This document shows positions 19,561 to 33,696 of a stretch of 64,000 nucleotides of DNA, piece by piece (within the stretch, counting starts at the first letter, position 1; every line of letters starts with the position of its first letter). Both the position numbers and the translations under genes were made by a program. The DNA is from Lactarius indigo (taxonomy: Eukaryota > Basidiomycota > Agaricomycetes > Russulales > Russulaceae): NCBI GenBank assembly GCA_025766275.1, contig JAFKAC010000152.1:47702-111701 (forward strand). Direction: 5' to 3'. The notes below the pieces were generated by a model, which saw only the letters and a list, made by a program, of their open reading frames with translations, was not told the DNA's origin and made no database searches.

Positions 19561-22073
19561 TAAGCTCTCGCTATCGTTCGCTTTTAAGACCATCTTGCCC
19601 ACTTCCGCGTCGCCGTAAAGCGTAGATTTTCCATACTGACAAGGAAAGCGGAAAATCAGAATTTTGAGGACATGAAGAAATGCCGTTTTAATGGCTTGCA
19701 GGATATCTCAAATTTAAGACGCACACTGGCAGGAGCTCCCGAGTGTAAAACAGACGGAGGTGGCACTTTAGCCTCGAGAGCATTTGTCGGTTTATGCAAT
19801 GCGAAGGAACGACCGACCCCAAATATTAGGGGATTGGCCAAGGGCCCGGGATTGGAGATTGGAAAGAGGATCCGTACACGTGCTGTTTTGATGGTTACAG
19901 CGTTACGCGTTACTCGTCATGCTAGACTCGGATGACAACAGACAACTCGATGAGAGAATGTTTCCGTCCGGCTGGGGAACGCTCTGCAGCGACACCATAC
20001 ACCCTCGAACCAACTGCATAGAGAGTGATCCAATCGCGTCTCTGTCCAAGATACACTTCTCCAAATGGCTTGTTGACCCTTTGAAGAATATTAACCGAGC
20101 AAGCAAGCAAGCGAGAAAGGTCCAGGTTCGCGTTGCGCCGTCACTCCATTATTCAATATTCAATCTCTTACTTTGTTGAGCAGTCTTTCCGGTCAATACA
20201 GTGCGAACAAGTCAACACCTGCACTCGTGGGCCATGATCTGACCTTGATCGGCCTGATCGGCGAACTTGATGCCTGAAACATCGGCGGAAACGGAACCTC
20301 CGATCGGCTGTTCACTCGCGTGTGGTCCTGCGAACTGCACGTCTAACTGTTCCGGGTCAGTACCAGGGTGCATGTTGCACTTGGCACTACGGAGCTACAG
20401 TACTGTTAGTGCTTAATCACACGTAGAAAACGTTTAGAAGGATCAAGCAGGGTGTAAGTCATAGCCAGGGATGGTCTACACTGGAGATAGGTCTACGGGA
20501 AGACTGGCCTGCTAGCACCGGATCAAAAAAAAAAAAAAAAAACTCTAGCTGTCTTCCCAAGCGTCTTTTTTTGTTTTTGTTTGGCTCCTGGGCGTCTTCC
20601 CGAGTTCAGCTGTTGCCTCAGGTGTCAAAGATTGTTCCCGTTGGAATGGGCACTGGGAAGTCACATATACCTATATTGGTCGTCGTTGTTTCGACACTTT
20701 CTTATATAACACCCGTAGTAAGTTATGTCGAACTTTTGTCAATTGTCGAGCTACCAGAGTATCGGATCAGGGTCTGAAATCTGAGACCCGAGGCATTCAT
20801 TTCACCTGTGGGTCTGGGACAGGTGCGATCCCCACGAGGGAGAGTCAATTATGCTGCGCGAGTGTGTAAATATACCGTTAACTGAATCAACACCCCATGA
20901 AACAAGCTACGAACGCTCCGAATAAATTCGAGGGCCGCCCATCGTCTCCGTTGCTGAATGCTACCGTTGGTAACAACGCATGACAATTTCGTAGCCCATG
21001 CACGTGTCAGCGAGCGAGGTGAGTTGAAATCTCGGCCGTCTTCTGAACTCGAGCACGCACCGAGAAAGAAGAACGACAGTATACATTGGCGTACTGTATC
21101 GTTCATTGTAGAGATAGCTATGATACTTCCAACAAGTATGGTGCCTTTTGGCAACTGACGGGGGTCTTGGCGCCGGGGATCCCAGTCCTGCATCGGGCCC
21201 AGCAGAGGTGGGCAAGGAACAGTATCGAATTCTACCCTTAGGCCCAAGTCATCACGCATTATGCATCCTTCGACCCGATCGCCATCACGACGCTGTCAGA
21301 AATGTCAGAAATGGGACCAAGTCATGTGGACTTGTAATTTTAATCAACTGTCAATAGAAAACGAGTATCACCCTCGAGAACAAACGTTAATTGTATAGAC
21401 AAATTATGTGACGCAACGGCCCAGGAATGATGACAACTTGGCTGCCTCATAACAGGACGCAGCCAGCTGGTGCCAGTGTGTGGCTTAAAGTGCTAGAGTG
21501 GAAGCCAACTTGGCTTGTTGCTTCAGTCCCTTATGTGCTACGGAATAGAACATGTAGCAAAAGCTGTGGGCCATTCGTTGAATATCTCGGCCTAAGCAGG
21601 GGAGTTGAGCGAGAGCGATGCGTGCGTGCCAGGACACCAGGCACGAGGACTCGGAGGTGTTCGGCCAGACCAAGGGCCTTGCGAAGATGAGGTCATCGGC
21701 ACAGTGAGATAGCCAGAGGCGCTTCACTTGACGAGCGAGACTTGTAATGGACGAGTCGGGCCCTGAAACTCTCGTTCCAGCAAACCTTCTGTGGTAATTT
21801 GTCATTTCCTTCATCGGGGACCGTGACATATTCTAACTAGAATCAGGCCAAATATAGCTAGCTCGAAAATTTACTTTGGCCACTGTCCAGTTAGTGTCGC
21901 CTCTTCTACTGTACCCAAACCCAAAAACGAAAATGAAATGATCTACACATTCAAATTACCTCGTGCACCTCTCCTTTCTTTTTCTTTTTCTTCGATCTTC
22001 TCTACGATCAAACTTTATTTGGGGAGGGACGTTATATACCCCCGAGGAAACGACCTAGCTCGATTGTATCGAC
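19561..22073. other. no recognised gene; 18-nt A run
   Basis: No frame with recognisable motifs. A run of 18 A at 20525-20542 could be an old retroposon tail or a simple homopolymer. A minus-strand frame at 20849-21259 is open for 136 codons but unrecognised. Confidence 0.4.
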
Positions 22074-24140
22074 ATGTCTGGCTCTCCTGTCGTTGACGTC
22101 CGCACTTCCTTTGGGGCTGCTTTTATCGGGCTGCTTGTCAGTACCACGTCAGTCCTCCCATGCGCATTTGCGGGTATTTTCTCCTGAACTAGTGAACTTG
22201 TAGGCTCTTTGGTTTGATGGTCGCGCAGGGGTAAGCTCAAGTGAACATGTTCTCCTTTCTCGGACTGACCTGTCAAATCTGTTATTTTTGAAGATGGATA
22301 TACTACTGGTAACTAGTCCTTGTCTCTGGACGACGCAACAAATTTGACCTGTCCCAGGCACTATTGGAATAAAGACAGAAAGCTACTCAAATTCTTCGTC
22401 GGGTTCTTAATGTGCGTAATGTTGCTCAGCACAGGTTCCAGCCCATCCACATTGCAGTATTTTCATTAGAGTCATGGAAGCCTTTCACACATTTCTATGT
22501 GCCTATGTGATCTACTGGTGAGGTGGCAATACGCGTTGCCCTCTATGTACTCACCCTAGTAGGTACCTCGTCCTGAATTTCGGCAATATCGAAAACTTGG
22601 AATACAATGTATGGTGAGTATACCCGCCTTTGGACAGCTAGGTTGTTTCTGATCTATCTCAGGGCCATGAGCGTACGTAGCTTGAACCCTGAACCATCTT
22701 ACCCCATGATCACTCATTCTACCCCCACTTGATGCAGCTTCAACCCAATATCAGTGTCCGTTTTGCATTTATTTATCTGTAATGTACTGACCAAGAAACG
22801 CTATAGGCTATCCCCGGCTCTGCTGTGCAGCTGTTCGTCGTTTGCGCTCTGTCCCTGACACGCTATTGTACTAAAGCGGCGTAGCTATTATGCAAGACGA
22901 ATTTACATCAGTGGGTTTTTTCTTCTGCCAGTTACTGCGTTTCCGACCCACAATCTGATTTTCTAACAGTAGGCAAAAGTATCTTCTTCCCAATGGTCAT
23001 CGTAAGTTATCGTAGTTGACTGACCGAAGCACCTCTGAATTTGAATGTGCTTCCGCAGGTGTTAATACTTGTTCTCGGCAATGGTAAGTGCACTTGTTAT
23101 CCTGGGAGGTACCCCCATAACCGTCTCCCTTTGCACTGTTTGTAGCTATTGGACTTTGTGAGTTTCCCGCCTTGCATACACTGTCTCATCCATGAACTAT
23201 TTTCAAACTTTGCGTGCTAGATTTCGCCGCAAAAAAGTGGGTATAGTTCCTCTTTTGGTGGGTCAAATAATTGAAACCCGTCGTTAGTTTTGCCTCACCA
23301 CGATTCGCTAGTAATTTTGTATGTTTTAATTTACACCACATACACATACGCTAACAGTTTAATAGTTGTTGACATGCATAGGGATGGGCGGTGCCGTTTT
23401 GATGGACATCATGGTCGCTGGAGTGATGTGTTGGTATCTCTACCGCAAGAAGACCGGGTTCGCGAGGTGAGCGCATCCTTTTGACGTATGCCGTAGGTCT
23501 TGCTGATGTTCATGTACAGAACTGATTCAATAATCATGACTTTGATGGCTTACACCATTAATTCGGGTTTGTTGACGAGGTGAGTCCCTCGTCCACGTTG
23601 GTCGTTGAACCGAAACTAACCTAAACAGTCTCCTTGGTATTGCCATGACTATCAGCGTAAGAAATTTCCGTCTCAATCTTAGCCCTTTGAGACTTCCTTA
23701 TTTTATGACCAGTTCCTAGTTGCGCCTTCCTCTATGATTCAGGTGGCATTTTTCTGGATAATGGGTAGATGTAAGTTTACAATGGTTTCATGCATAGAGA
23801 CAGTCAACCGATATTTGTCCTGCAGGCTATGTAAACTCTTTGCTCGCCATGTGAGGAGTCATTCCAAGTCGATGTGTTATCGCGGATCCAACTTCTCACC
23901 CTCACCACTGCCAGGCTGAACAGTCGGGATTATGTCCGTGAGCGATCGTCCGCCAACAACACGGATAACTCGTTCAACTTAACTTCGATCCAAATTGCGC
24001 CACCGAGTGAGGCCTACGGGTCCAAATCCACACGAACCGGTGTCTCTGTCACCGTACACCGTTCGACCGCACCAGACTTTGCATCGAGAAAATCTGACCG
24101 GAATGTAGGACTTACTTTCGAAGTCTCCAAACCGGTATGA
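22074..24140 (+). CDS. DUF6534 multi-pass membrane protein
   Basis: A family expanded in Agaricomycetes, with about seven membrane helices and no established function. The likely start is ATG 22074 (MSGSPVVDVRTSFGAAFIGL). Well-supported exons are 23382-23466, 23520-23579, 23629-23656, 23713-23770, 23826-23850 and 23915-24140. Joined, these read GGAVLMDIMVAGVMCWYLY, RKKTGFARTDSIIMTLMAY, TINSGLLTSLLGIAMTISFL, then WIMGRCYVNSLLAMLNSRDY and a polar tail ending at TGA. The RTDSII, NSGLLTS and LLAxLNSR landmarks define the family. Earlier exons contain YWNKDRKLLKFFVGFL, VMEAFHTFLCAYVIYW, YLVLNFGNIENLEYN and YYARRIYIS, but their junctions between 22600 and 23380 are only approximate. It appears intact. 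Confidence 0.72.
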
Positions 24141-24479
24141 TGCTTGCGCTTGTTCGCGACTCACAGCTTGATATTAATATTAACAGAAGGATACAAATAC
24201 CATCCCTTCTCAAGGCCAGAGTCGAACGTCGGAATCTAGCGCATAGATCCTTAGGGCGATCACAGCGCAACTTTGGGGAGGAGTACTGCAGATTGTGTTC
24301 ATAAAGGCGACCTTTGAGACCGCTCATTAACCTTGTACTATAGCTTGGCACTCCTGACCTTGTTCAAGTTCCTGTTCGTACGCTGTCATACTCACGAAGT
24401 GAGTGGTGACTACGAGTAGACCTGGAGGCCTCGGATCAACCACAATACGGATATTCCTATCGTTGGTCTACTGCATGTG

Positions 24480-25330
24480 CATAATGGACTTCAAGACCGC
24501 CTCGTCGCCCTCGATTTCCTTTCCAACGTGCGAACGTTTCGCACTACGTTCTTGTCTGCGGAGTGCATACCCTCTCTATTTCCCACGGCCAGGTCTCTCG
24601 ATATACTCAATCGATCCGTGCGCGATGTGGAGATGTGCCACTTCGCCAGTTCCAGCTGCGCGAAGCGCTGTGGCGGGGTTCGATCATGGGCAGGACTCGG
24701 AGCGTGTTTTTCTGCTTACTCTCGGTCTGATTATCGATGACCTACGCGTGGACCCAATCAGTTGATTAGCAGAGACGGATTTTGGTACAGAACGTGTTTC
24801 CGCGCTGCAACAGCCGTCCGCTTTGTAGCCTCAATGACTGTCAAAAGAGGTCTGAAGGCCCACAAGAGGCCATGTTCATTCAGTCAGTGTGTGTACGGAA
24901 GTTATTCAGTTGATACGCGCATGGTTGAGATACGGACCCGTAGTCCCTATTTCAACATTCCAGAATCTTCAAGACGGGCATTCGCGTATGTCAGAGTTGA
25001 AGATCTAGACCCAGAGGTTATGTATATAGTCCGTCTCCACGGAGTGTGCCTAGGCGGGCGTCTTCAGAGAGTATGTCAATCGTTACCAGCTGAGAAAAAG
25101 GTCCTGCACCGAACAAGTTAGCATGTGGTGATGGCGACGGGTATTTGTCGTACCTATTTATTGATCCATAGTCTGCCATGAAGTCTAAGCTCCTGTACAC
25201 AGGGTTTGTGCCGGGCAGGTGATACAGTCCAACGCGGTCCAAGAGATGAAAGCAATGCAAGTACAATGTCTGTCGAGAAGTCCGCCAGTAACATTAAACT
25301 ATTTGCGCCTCTGAATGAGCAGATAAGCCC
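24480..25330 (+). repeat. fused fragments X-part, Y and W, second copy
   Basis: It begins with a piece sharing TCTCGATATACTCAATCG with fragment X (15412 region). Y-like sequence follows at 24620-24860, then W-like sequence at 24970-25330. In this copy Y and W are adjacent. No coding frame is conserved beyond short stretches. Confidence 0.55.
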
Positions 25331-26479
25331 ACCTTTAAGACTTTACTTGCTTGATGATGTGAGCTCTACATTTCTATCCGGCTGGTGGACTTCGCTAAGG
25401 TGTGGAACGTTAAAGGAGCAGCCATTGAAGAAATTAACTTCGATATTCCCAAGACGAGGGGCATCGATTCTGGCCACAGGACTTCCAAGTACTTGGTGAC
25501 TCCTCAGAATTAAGGCGGGTAAAGAACAGGGAGCACGTGTTCCCCAAATGGTAGGGGTACGTCTTTCGGTGGGAAGGAAGAGGAAGTGATCGAAGCTGGG
25601 TCATTCGGGACAAGGTATTCGCGAGTGCTTCTGGAAAATGAGGGTCGAGAACTGAAAATCTTCGAGGTTCCTTCCTGGAAGCTGTAGAAGTTACGAGAAG
25701 GTGATTCTAGTCGATTAGAGTCTGCGGAGGCGTGAAAGTGCTAGACAGGGTCAGACGCCGCTTCTGCGTAAAAGAAGAACGATTCCAAAAACGCCCCCTT
25801 GATTGCAGCAAGATTTTCCATGGGGGAGCTTGTAAGGCTGATAGAGCTGAGACGACAAGTTGCTTGAATGAAACCATGATGTGATTCTCGTTCCTGGGAG
25901 CCGGGGAGTGAAGCGCTGGAGATCCCCCATACTGCGGGACGATAGGCAGGACAGGGCGATAGATATAAAGCCCTCGAGACAAGTGCTCCAGGCGTGCAGA
26001 ACTGTCGAAGGTGTAGAGCCCGTCGAAACGTAAATACGATTCACCATCATATATGCATAGGCGTAGTATGCCAAATCACAAAGGGATCCGAACGATAACA
26101 AAATATATAATTGTCAGAAGCTTCCCGATCGTTACTTGAGGGGAAATGGAACAAGTTACCGAGTGGTGCAAGCACTTCGCAGTGGATGCACCTCTTCGCT
26201 TGGTATGGAATGGATTGAGGGGGCGATATGAATCCACCATCATCACGAAGATGCTCGATCACGTACTTTGGAGGGTGCATAATGGGAAGAACGGGGAAGC
26301 CGGTATATCCTTATGTAGAACAAACACAAACCCACAATTGGTTGATCTAAGTTCGGAGCTTAAGTTGCTCGTGAGCGAGATGATACCGAGAACTGGGAGC
26401 AGGAATCAGCCACATAAACATAGGTAAACAAATACCCAATGTGGTGCGTGGCGGGCCAGCGCAACCTATTTCCCCACCC
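25331..26479. other. no recognised gene
   Basis: An ATG frame of 93 codons at 26146-26427 (MEQVTEWCKHFAVDAPLR) is open but unrecognised. The sequence just before 26480 is the target site of the LINE fragment. Confidence 0.35.
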
Positions 26480-27076
26480 AAGCGGATGACCAACGCCTTC
26501 ACGGGCACCTACGTCACCCGCTTCCGGCCCGCTGATCCCCCTGATCACATCACCTGCCCTTGCGGCGCACCCATGCGTTCGCCGGAACACCTCATCCACC
26601 GCTGCCCGCGGTTCCGCACCCACCGAATCTCTGCTGGCATTCTTAGCGCTGCCTACGCACCCATCCACCCTGTGTATCCCTACACAGCACTATTTTCCAC
26701 GCCGGAGGGAGCCTCACGATTGCTCTCATTCCTCCAGCTCTCCCGCGCTGCCTCACGTCCGGAATCCGGTCCGCCCCCACCCGAAGTGCCACCCGAGCCT
26801 GACTAGGTAACTGTGACGCGTAAGGTCTTTTCGCCTTCTTTTCTACCCCATGTGTCTCTATGACTCTTTTCTAACTTGTCTTTGGACGATCAACCGCCGA
26901 CCCCCTTGAGGGGTGTTATAGCTTTTGTGGTCTCCTGTTTCGGTTCCGTATTTACGTTTCGGGGCACCTCTATTTACTCGTGTTTCTTAAATGTGGTCGG
27001 TTCTCGCCGCGACTGGTCTGTATCTCTGATATGTACCCCAGAATAAACATGGATCAAAAAAAAAGCGGATGACCAA
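26480..27076 (+). repeat. 14-bp target-site duplication around LINE fragment
   Basis: AAGCGGATGACCAA occurs at 26480-26493 and again at 27063-27076, exactly bounding the LINE fragment and its A tail. Variable-length duplications of this size are the usual mark of target-primed reverse transcription. Confidence 0.8.
26494..27062 (+). mobile_element. 5'-truncated LINE (non-LTR retrotransposon), 3' end only
   Basis: The 569-bp insert encodes the end of a LINE ORF2: NAFTGTYVTRFRPADPPDH, then a cysteine-histidine finger (CPCGAPMRSPEHLIHRCPRF), then a proline-rich tail ending at TAG 26804-26806. About 250 bp of 3' UTR follow and end in GGATC plus an A run. Such a C-terminal finger is typical of fungal LINE polyproteins of the Tad/L1-like kind. 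The frame seems open, but the reverse transcriptase is absent, so the copy is dead on arrival. It split a copy of fragment X. Confidence 0.82.
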
Positions 27077-27550
27077 ATCCTCTGGTGGAACCTACAATTT
27101 ACTCGTTGTCTATCCCGTCTGTCTGCACTGTCGCGTCGTTCCCTGTCCAGTAGATCGAATACCCCCTGGCGCACGTGTCTTCTATGGAGTTTCTCTGGGT
27201 GACTACTGTACCCTCCAAGGGGAGAAGATACTTCTACCGCTCTCGGGGTAAAGTTTTACTCGATCGGTACGTGGAGTTTTCTCGCTCACTTTTGGGAGTC
27301 AACGTAGTCAACGCCGAACGCGACGCGACGTGCAGGGGCCTTTCTACCCCTCTCACCTCGAAACAACACGTGACTGCCCGCACGGACTGGTTGACCACAG
27401 ATACAGAGGTTGCTCGCCCTGACCTGAACTGCGCCTCTGAGTTACGCATTCACATCGTACATATGGGGCTGCAGCAGTTTCGTCACGGCAGAATGACGTG
27501 TTACCAATATCTACTACCCAAGGAAGCCGATGATTATGATGTGGCGTGGG
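27069..27550 (+). pseudogene. fragment X, second copy, disrupted by the LINE
   Basis: It aligns with 15239-15700. Landmarks are GVSLGDYCTLQGEKI (first copy ASPGDYFTLQGE) and, in a different frame, NAERDATCRG and TARTDWLTTDTEVARPDLNC followed by MGLQQFRHG. The 5' part continues left of the LINE insertion. The frame change between the two halves and the insertion make a functional product unlikely. Confidence 0.5.
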
Positions 27551-30500
27551 TATGGCTATGGCGACGTCAACATCGAAAATTAACTTTGGTGCCCTCCCAG
27601 TGGCAAACTCCGAGCGATCTCCGTGAACACCGCCGTCGTCAAATGGGTAAAAGGAGCGACGCCCATTACAGTACTCTGCGATTCGACCGGAACTAGACCA
27701 AGAATGGACAAAGGAAGGTCGCGACGACTCCGAGGACTCGGTCAACCAGCGCGAACCAGCGCGATGTCAAGTAGGGCGTGCGCGACGCAACGTGGTGAAA
27801 ATTACCACTACTGAGCTAACTTGTCAGCCCGTGCGGGAGTTGCTATGTGCAAGAGACTCAGATCTGCCTCGTGTACAGTAGCTCTAGTCTAAATGCGGTT
27901 TGAAAGAGATAATGTCTAGAACACTTACGACTAAATGATGTTTCATGCAGCAAGGTTTCGGATCTTCTGCGAAATGCCACAGCGTGGGTGCAATAAAATT
28001 AGATTGCGGCTACGCAACACCACAAGGCGTGAGACCGAATTTGCTCAAATGTTTCAGGCGCAAACACTATGGGCGGGTCGGCTGACTGTATATGGCGGTA
28101 TTGAACTCTCGCATCAGTGGGGTAGGGGGGATCACAAGCGGCAGCAGGAGCCTGAGGGCGCTTCTAAGATGTCCATTGGTTGCCGTCATCAGGACCAGAG
28201 TGCCCCTGAACCCTGAGGCCCGGGTCTGATGGCTGGTCCGATTTGATGCATGCTGATACACCAAAAGAACTGCCAACCAGCCCCTTGAAGGAGTCCCCCC
28301 GCATCAGGAACTTTGCACGCCCTGAGCATTTCTACTGGCTTAGCGTTCTGGAGAACGGGCACGCAAGAGCAGGCGATTTGTTAGAGAAAGTTTAATTTTC
28401 TTCTGAGCACATCGTGGTCAGCGCGTCAGACTGCGTCGGAGGACGGTAAATGCTGCGTCTACGTTTATTCCAGTTCATGCTTGCCTCGTACCCATTGCGA
28501 TATCATGTATAAAGCACTCGGTCGTGTCTCGAGGTACTTCAACTCTGTGGTATGATCCTCCCCGACTGATAGGAGCTAGCGTTGCGATCCCCACAGTGCT
28601 AAGGCAAAGATGGTCCGGTACCAAATTCTTCCCTGGCACAGAGGTGCGCCGGCGGAGGTGGCGGGGTGCGCGTGCAATACGGGTAAACCCCACCGTGGGA
28701 GCCCATTCCTGTTGTGTAGGCTATTGTGCCTGATGGATCCTGCACCATTTAAAAATGCCCAACTACAGAAGGCGAAGGGGATGGGGCGGAAATAACAAAG
28801 GGAGATGAGGAGCGGCGTTGTATTGCTTCTGAGACGAGTCCAGATGGAAACGGCCGGAGTCGTTAGCCGAATGGTCGCTTTCTCCCGGGAACGAATACTT
28901 CAGAGTCTGTTCCTTTGACTACGAGGGGGATAATCATCTCTCGCGGGTAGGCGTGCCAGGGGTTCGGCGTCTTTCTGGTTTCCGAAAATACGAAGTCAAT
29001 GTAGAGTCAATTTTACAAGATGTCGAATACGACTCCTGCATTGATGCGTCACGTTGCACGAGTCCCATAGTATTTCTCTGTAGTTGCAGTGGGGGTTGGG
29101 CCGTTCAATCGTACCCAGGAGCCTTCATCATCACTCATCATGCGTTTTTGTCTTATCAGAGTTCTTAGTGGCTGCTATGGAGAGTGCCACCCACGTACCC
29201 AGGACCAATTCACGAGCGCCCTGTTGTCGAAGTGTCCGCATCATGGTACTAGTACAGGATTTCCAGTGTGGAAATGGTGTCGATCCTGTTATGCAGTGTC
29301 ATGGTATCGGCTCTGCACAAAAATTGTTGAAAGAGGGACGGGAGGATCTGAATGAGCGTGCAAATGTTTTGACGGTGGGAGTGCGGATTTAATTAACAAA
29401 TGAGGCATTTTTCTCATCAGGCAGAGGCCCGGGCCAAAGGATACTTGTCTAAATATGGTATGGCATTCTCGTGCATCCACTGTGAGAGCGCAGTCTTGAA
29501 GTCGATGACCTGGTCGATGCTTGGGTCAGCAATTAGCGCCCACTAAGCGCCCACTTGTGCTTCGGCCGCTCCCTAACCTCATATGGATACAATCCCACGG
29601 ATCCTCTCTCTGTTCCCTCACGAGTCACTTTTCGATTCTTACGTATCTAACCTAAAGAGACCAGATTTCTCACTTACCTTGACGCTGGGTGAGTCTCGTG
29701 GTGATCCGTGTGCTAGATAGGGACTGACCCGCGGCAACACACTTTTTGGGCAACAACCCATCGAGACCCTTTTGGTGCCACCTTCGCAGTCTTCGTACAC
29801 ATAAAACTTGAGCGCCTGGGCGCCTAAGCCATATATAGGCCTATGAGAACTCAGGGGCTACAGGCTTCACCGTTTCAATATCTCCCTCAGGTGTAAGGCA
29901 CTCTCAATTTGGGTGTGGTAGATGAGGTTGTGTGATAGGGAGGTTTCACAGTTTCGCAGGGTTCTAGCCTCGTTCATACTGGGGCCGTCCCACTTGCCGT
30001 CTGCATCAGGCAACTCCTTCAACCAAGCTTTCAGAATAACTAATAATTGCCTCGTGGTGATGGATAAGTTGGACATGGTCCAAATTAGTGGTCTCACAAA
30101 TCTCACACATGACAGAATACGCCCGACCGTCCCTGCAAACGGTCGTCAAGATATGCGACGTGCCAATCTATCCTACGCAAAAACAAAAATAAAAAACGGT
30201 CTTGCGCTCCTTACCGAGATCCTATCGCGTCGCTGTACGTAACCCAAGCGAGGCCAGTAGCCACCGTCTCGGAGGAGCTGGCATTCTGCGGTACTACATC
30301 GTCAATTGGTCAGTTGGCCGTTCACCCAGCCGTGTTTTACACATAATGTGGCATTGGGATGGTGTTCTTTCATTTATAACCGAGTCCATGTACTTGGACC
30401 GATGACCAGATTCTCTGGAATCTGCCGACGACCTACGATTGAGTCGGATGAAATTTTAGCTAAAAAATATTCATACTGATTCTGCAGTTACAGCGTCAGA

Positions 30501-30614
30501 GTTGGACGATATAAAGACGTCTATCCAATATGGCCGTGTCAACAATCTTTCTCCGTCCACCCCCACGCACCACTTGCAGTCAACTTCAACTGCCCTTACC
30601 CATTTACTATCCCC
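27551..30614. other. no recognised gene (about 3 kb)
   Basis: Many short frames on both strands, none longer than about 110 codons and none with a known motif. The next recognisable sequence is the Z copy at 30615. Confidence 0.4.
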
Positions 30615-31018
30615 ATGTCGGATTATAATATGCACCATGCTGGGACCCCTGCAAGTGGGTCCTCTGCCTATCCATCAGAACCCCAAAATGACCCGTGGCG
30701 GGCCGCCACTCGTCCATATCCCGCGGGATATCCTACTACTGCTAATCCGGACATGGTCTACGAACCACTACGATCGGTGGTGCGTTTGCTTCCTGACCTC
30801 GATCGTCTTGTATGCTTAGCCTGTTGCAGGGCCCGGGCCACACCGCGTACAGAAACGATGCTACGCCATGGAGGGTGACAAACTCGGAAATTCTGATGCA
30901 ACTGGCGAGGAACGTAACCTCACAGGTCGGACCGGAAGTGATCGGGTACCGCAAGGAAGAGTACGGACCGAATCATTCGAAATGCACATTTGTCTTCGTG
31001 GTGCCGAACGACATTTGA
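30615..31018 (+). pseudogene. Z, second copy with a 1-nt deletion
   Basis: It aligns along its whole length with Z at 17395-17814 (AYPSEPQNDPWRAATRPYPA, VVRLLPDLDRLV, then LLQGPGHTAYRND and VVPNDI). Around 30815-30820 one base is missing relative to the other copy (TTAGCC against TCAGGCC), shifting the frame. An intron is unlikely because only about 20 nt could be removed. It lies tail-to-tail with COQ5. Confidence 0.6.
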
Positions 31019-31225
31019 TTCCGTGTCCCACAAAAATCGATTTTCGTACTGCACAACGTACGCGTTTGTTTTCCCTGTTGTTTTAATTTGCCTGTACCCT
31101 CTGCCTGCTGTCCTAGTTCTAACATATGTATTGCCCATTCTGAGAATGTTGCACAGACATAATCATAATCTATTTTACGATCTGTTGAGCGGATATGGCA
31201 CACTCCCAACACACAGCGAGCTTAC

Positions 31226-33508
<2,283 letters not shown>

Positions 33509-33696
33509 GAGCAAATTAAGTGACGACGAGATCTTATCACATGATCGCGACGCAAGCCTTTTCTTATTTTTACCACAAACTGTCGAGAATGGAGTATCAT
33601 GATTATGTAATTTTGCGTCTAACAAACTTGATGAGATTTTTTGTGTGAAACCCTCTCTCAGGTTGCCCTTTCCTTCTTTTCATTAATCTTTGCGTC

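Noticed and set aside
20525..20542. 18-A run after GGATC as a second LINE tail
   Set aside because: Only GGATC plus A is shared with the LINE at 27 kb; the preceding sequence does not match and no target duplication was found.
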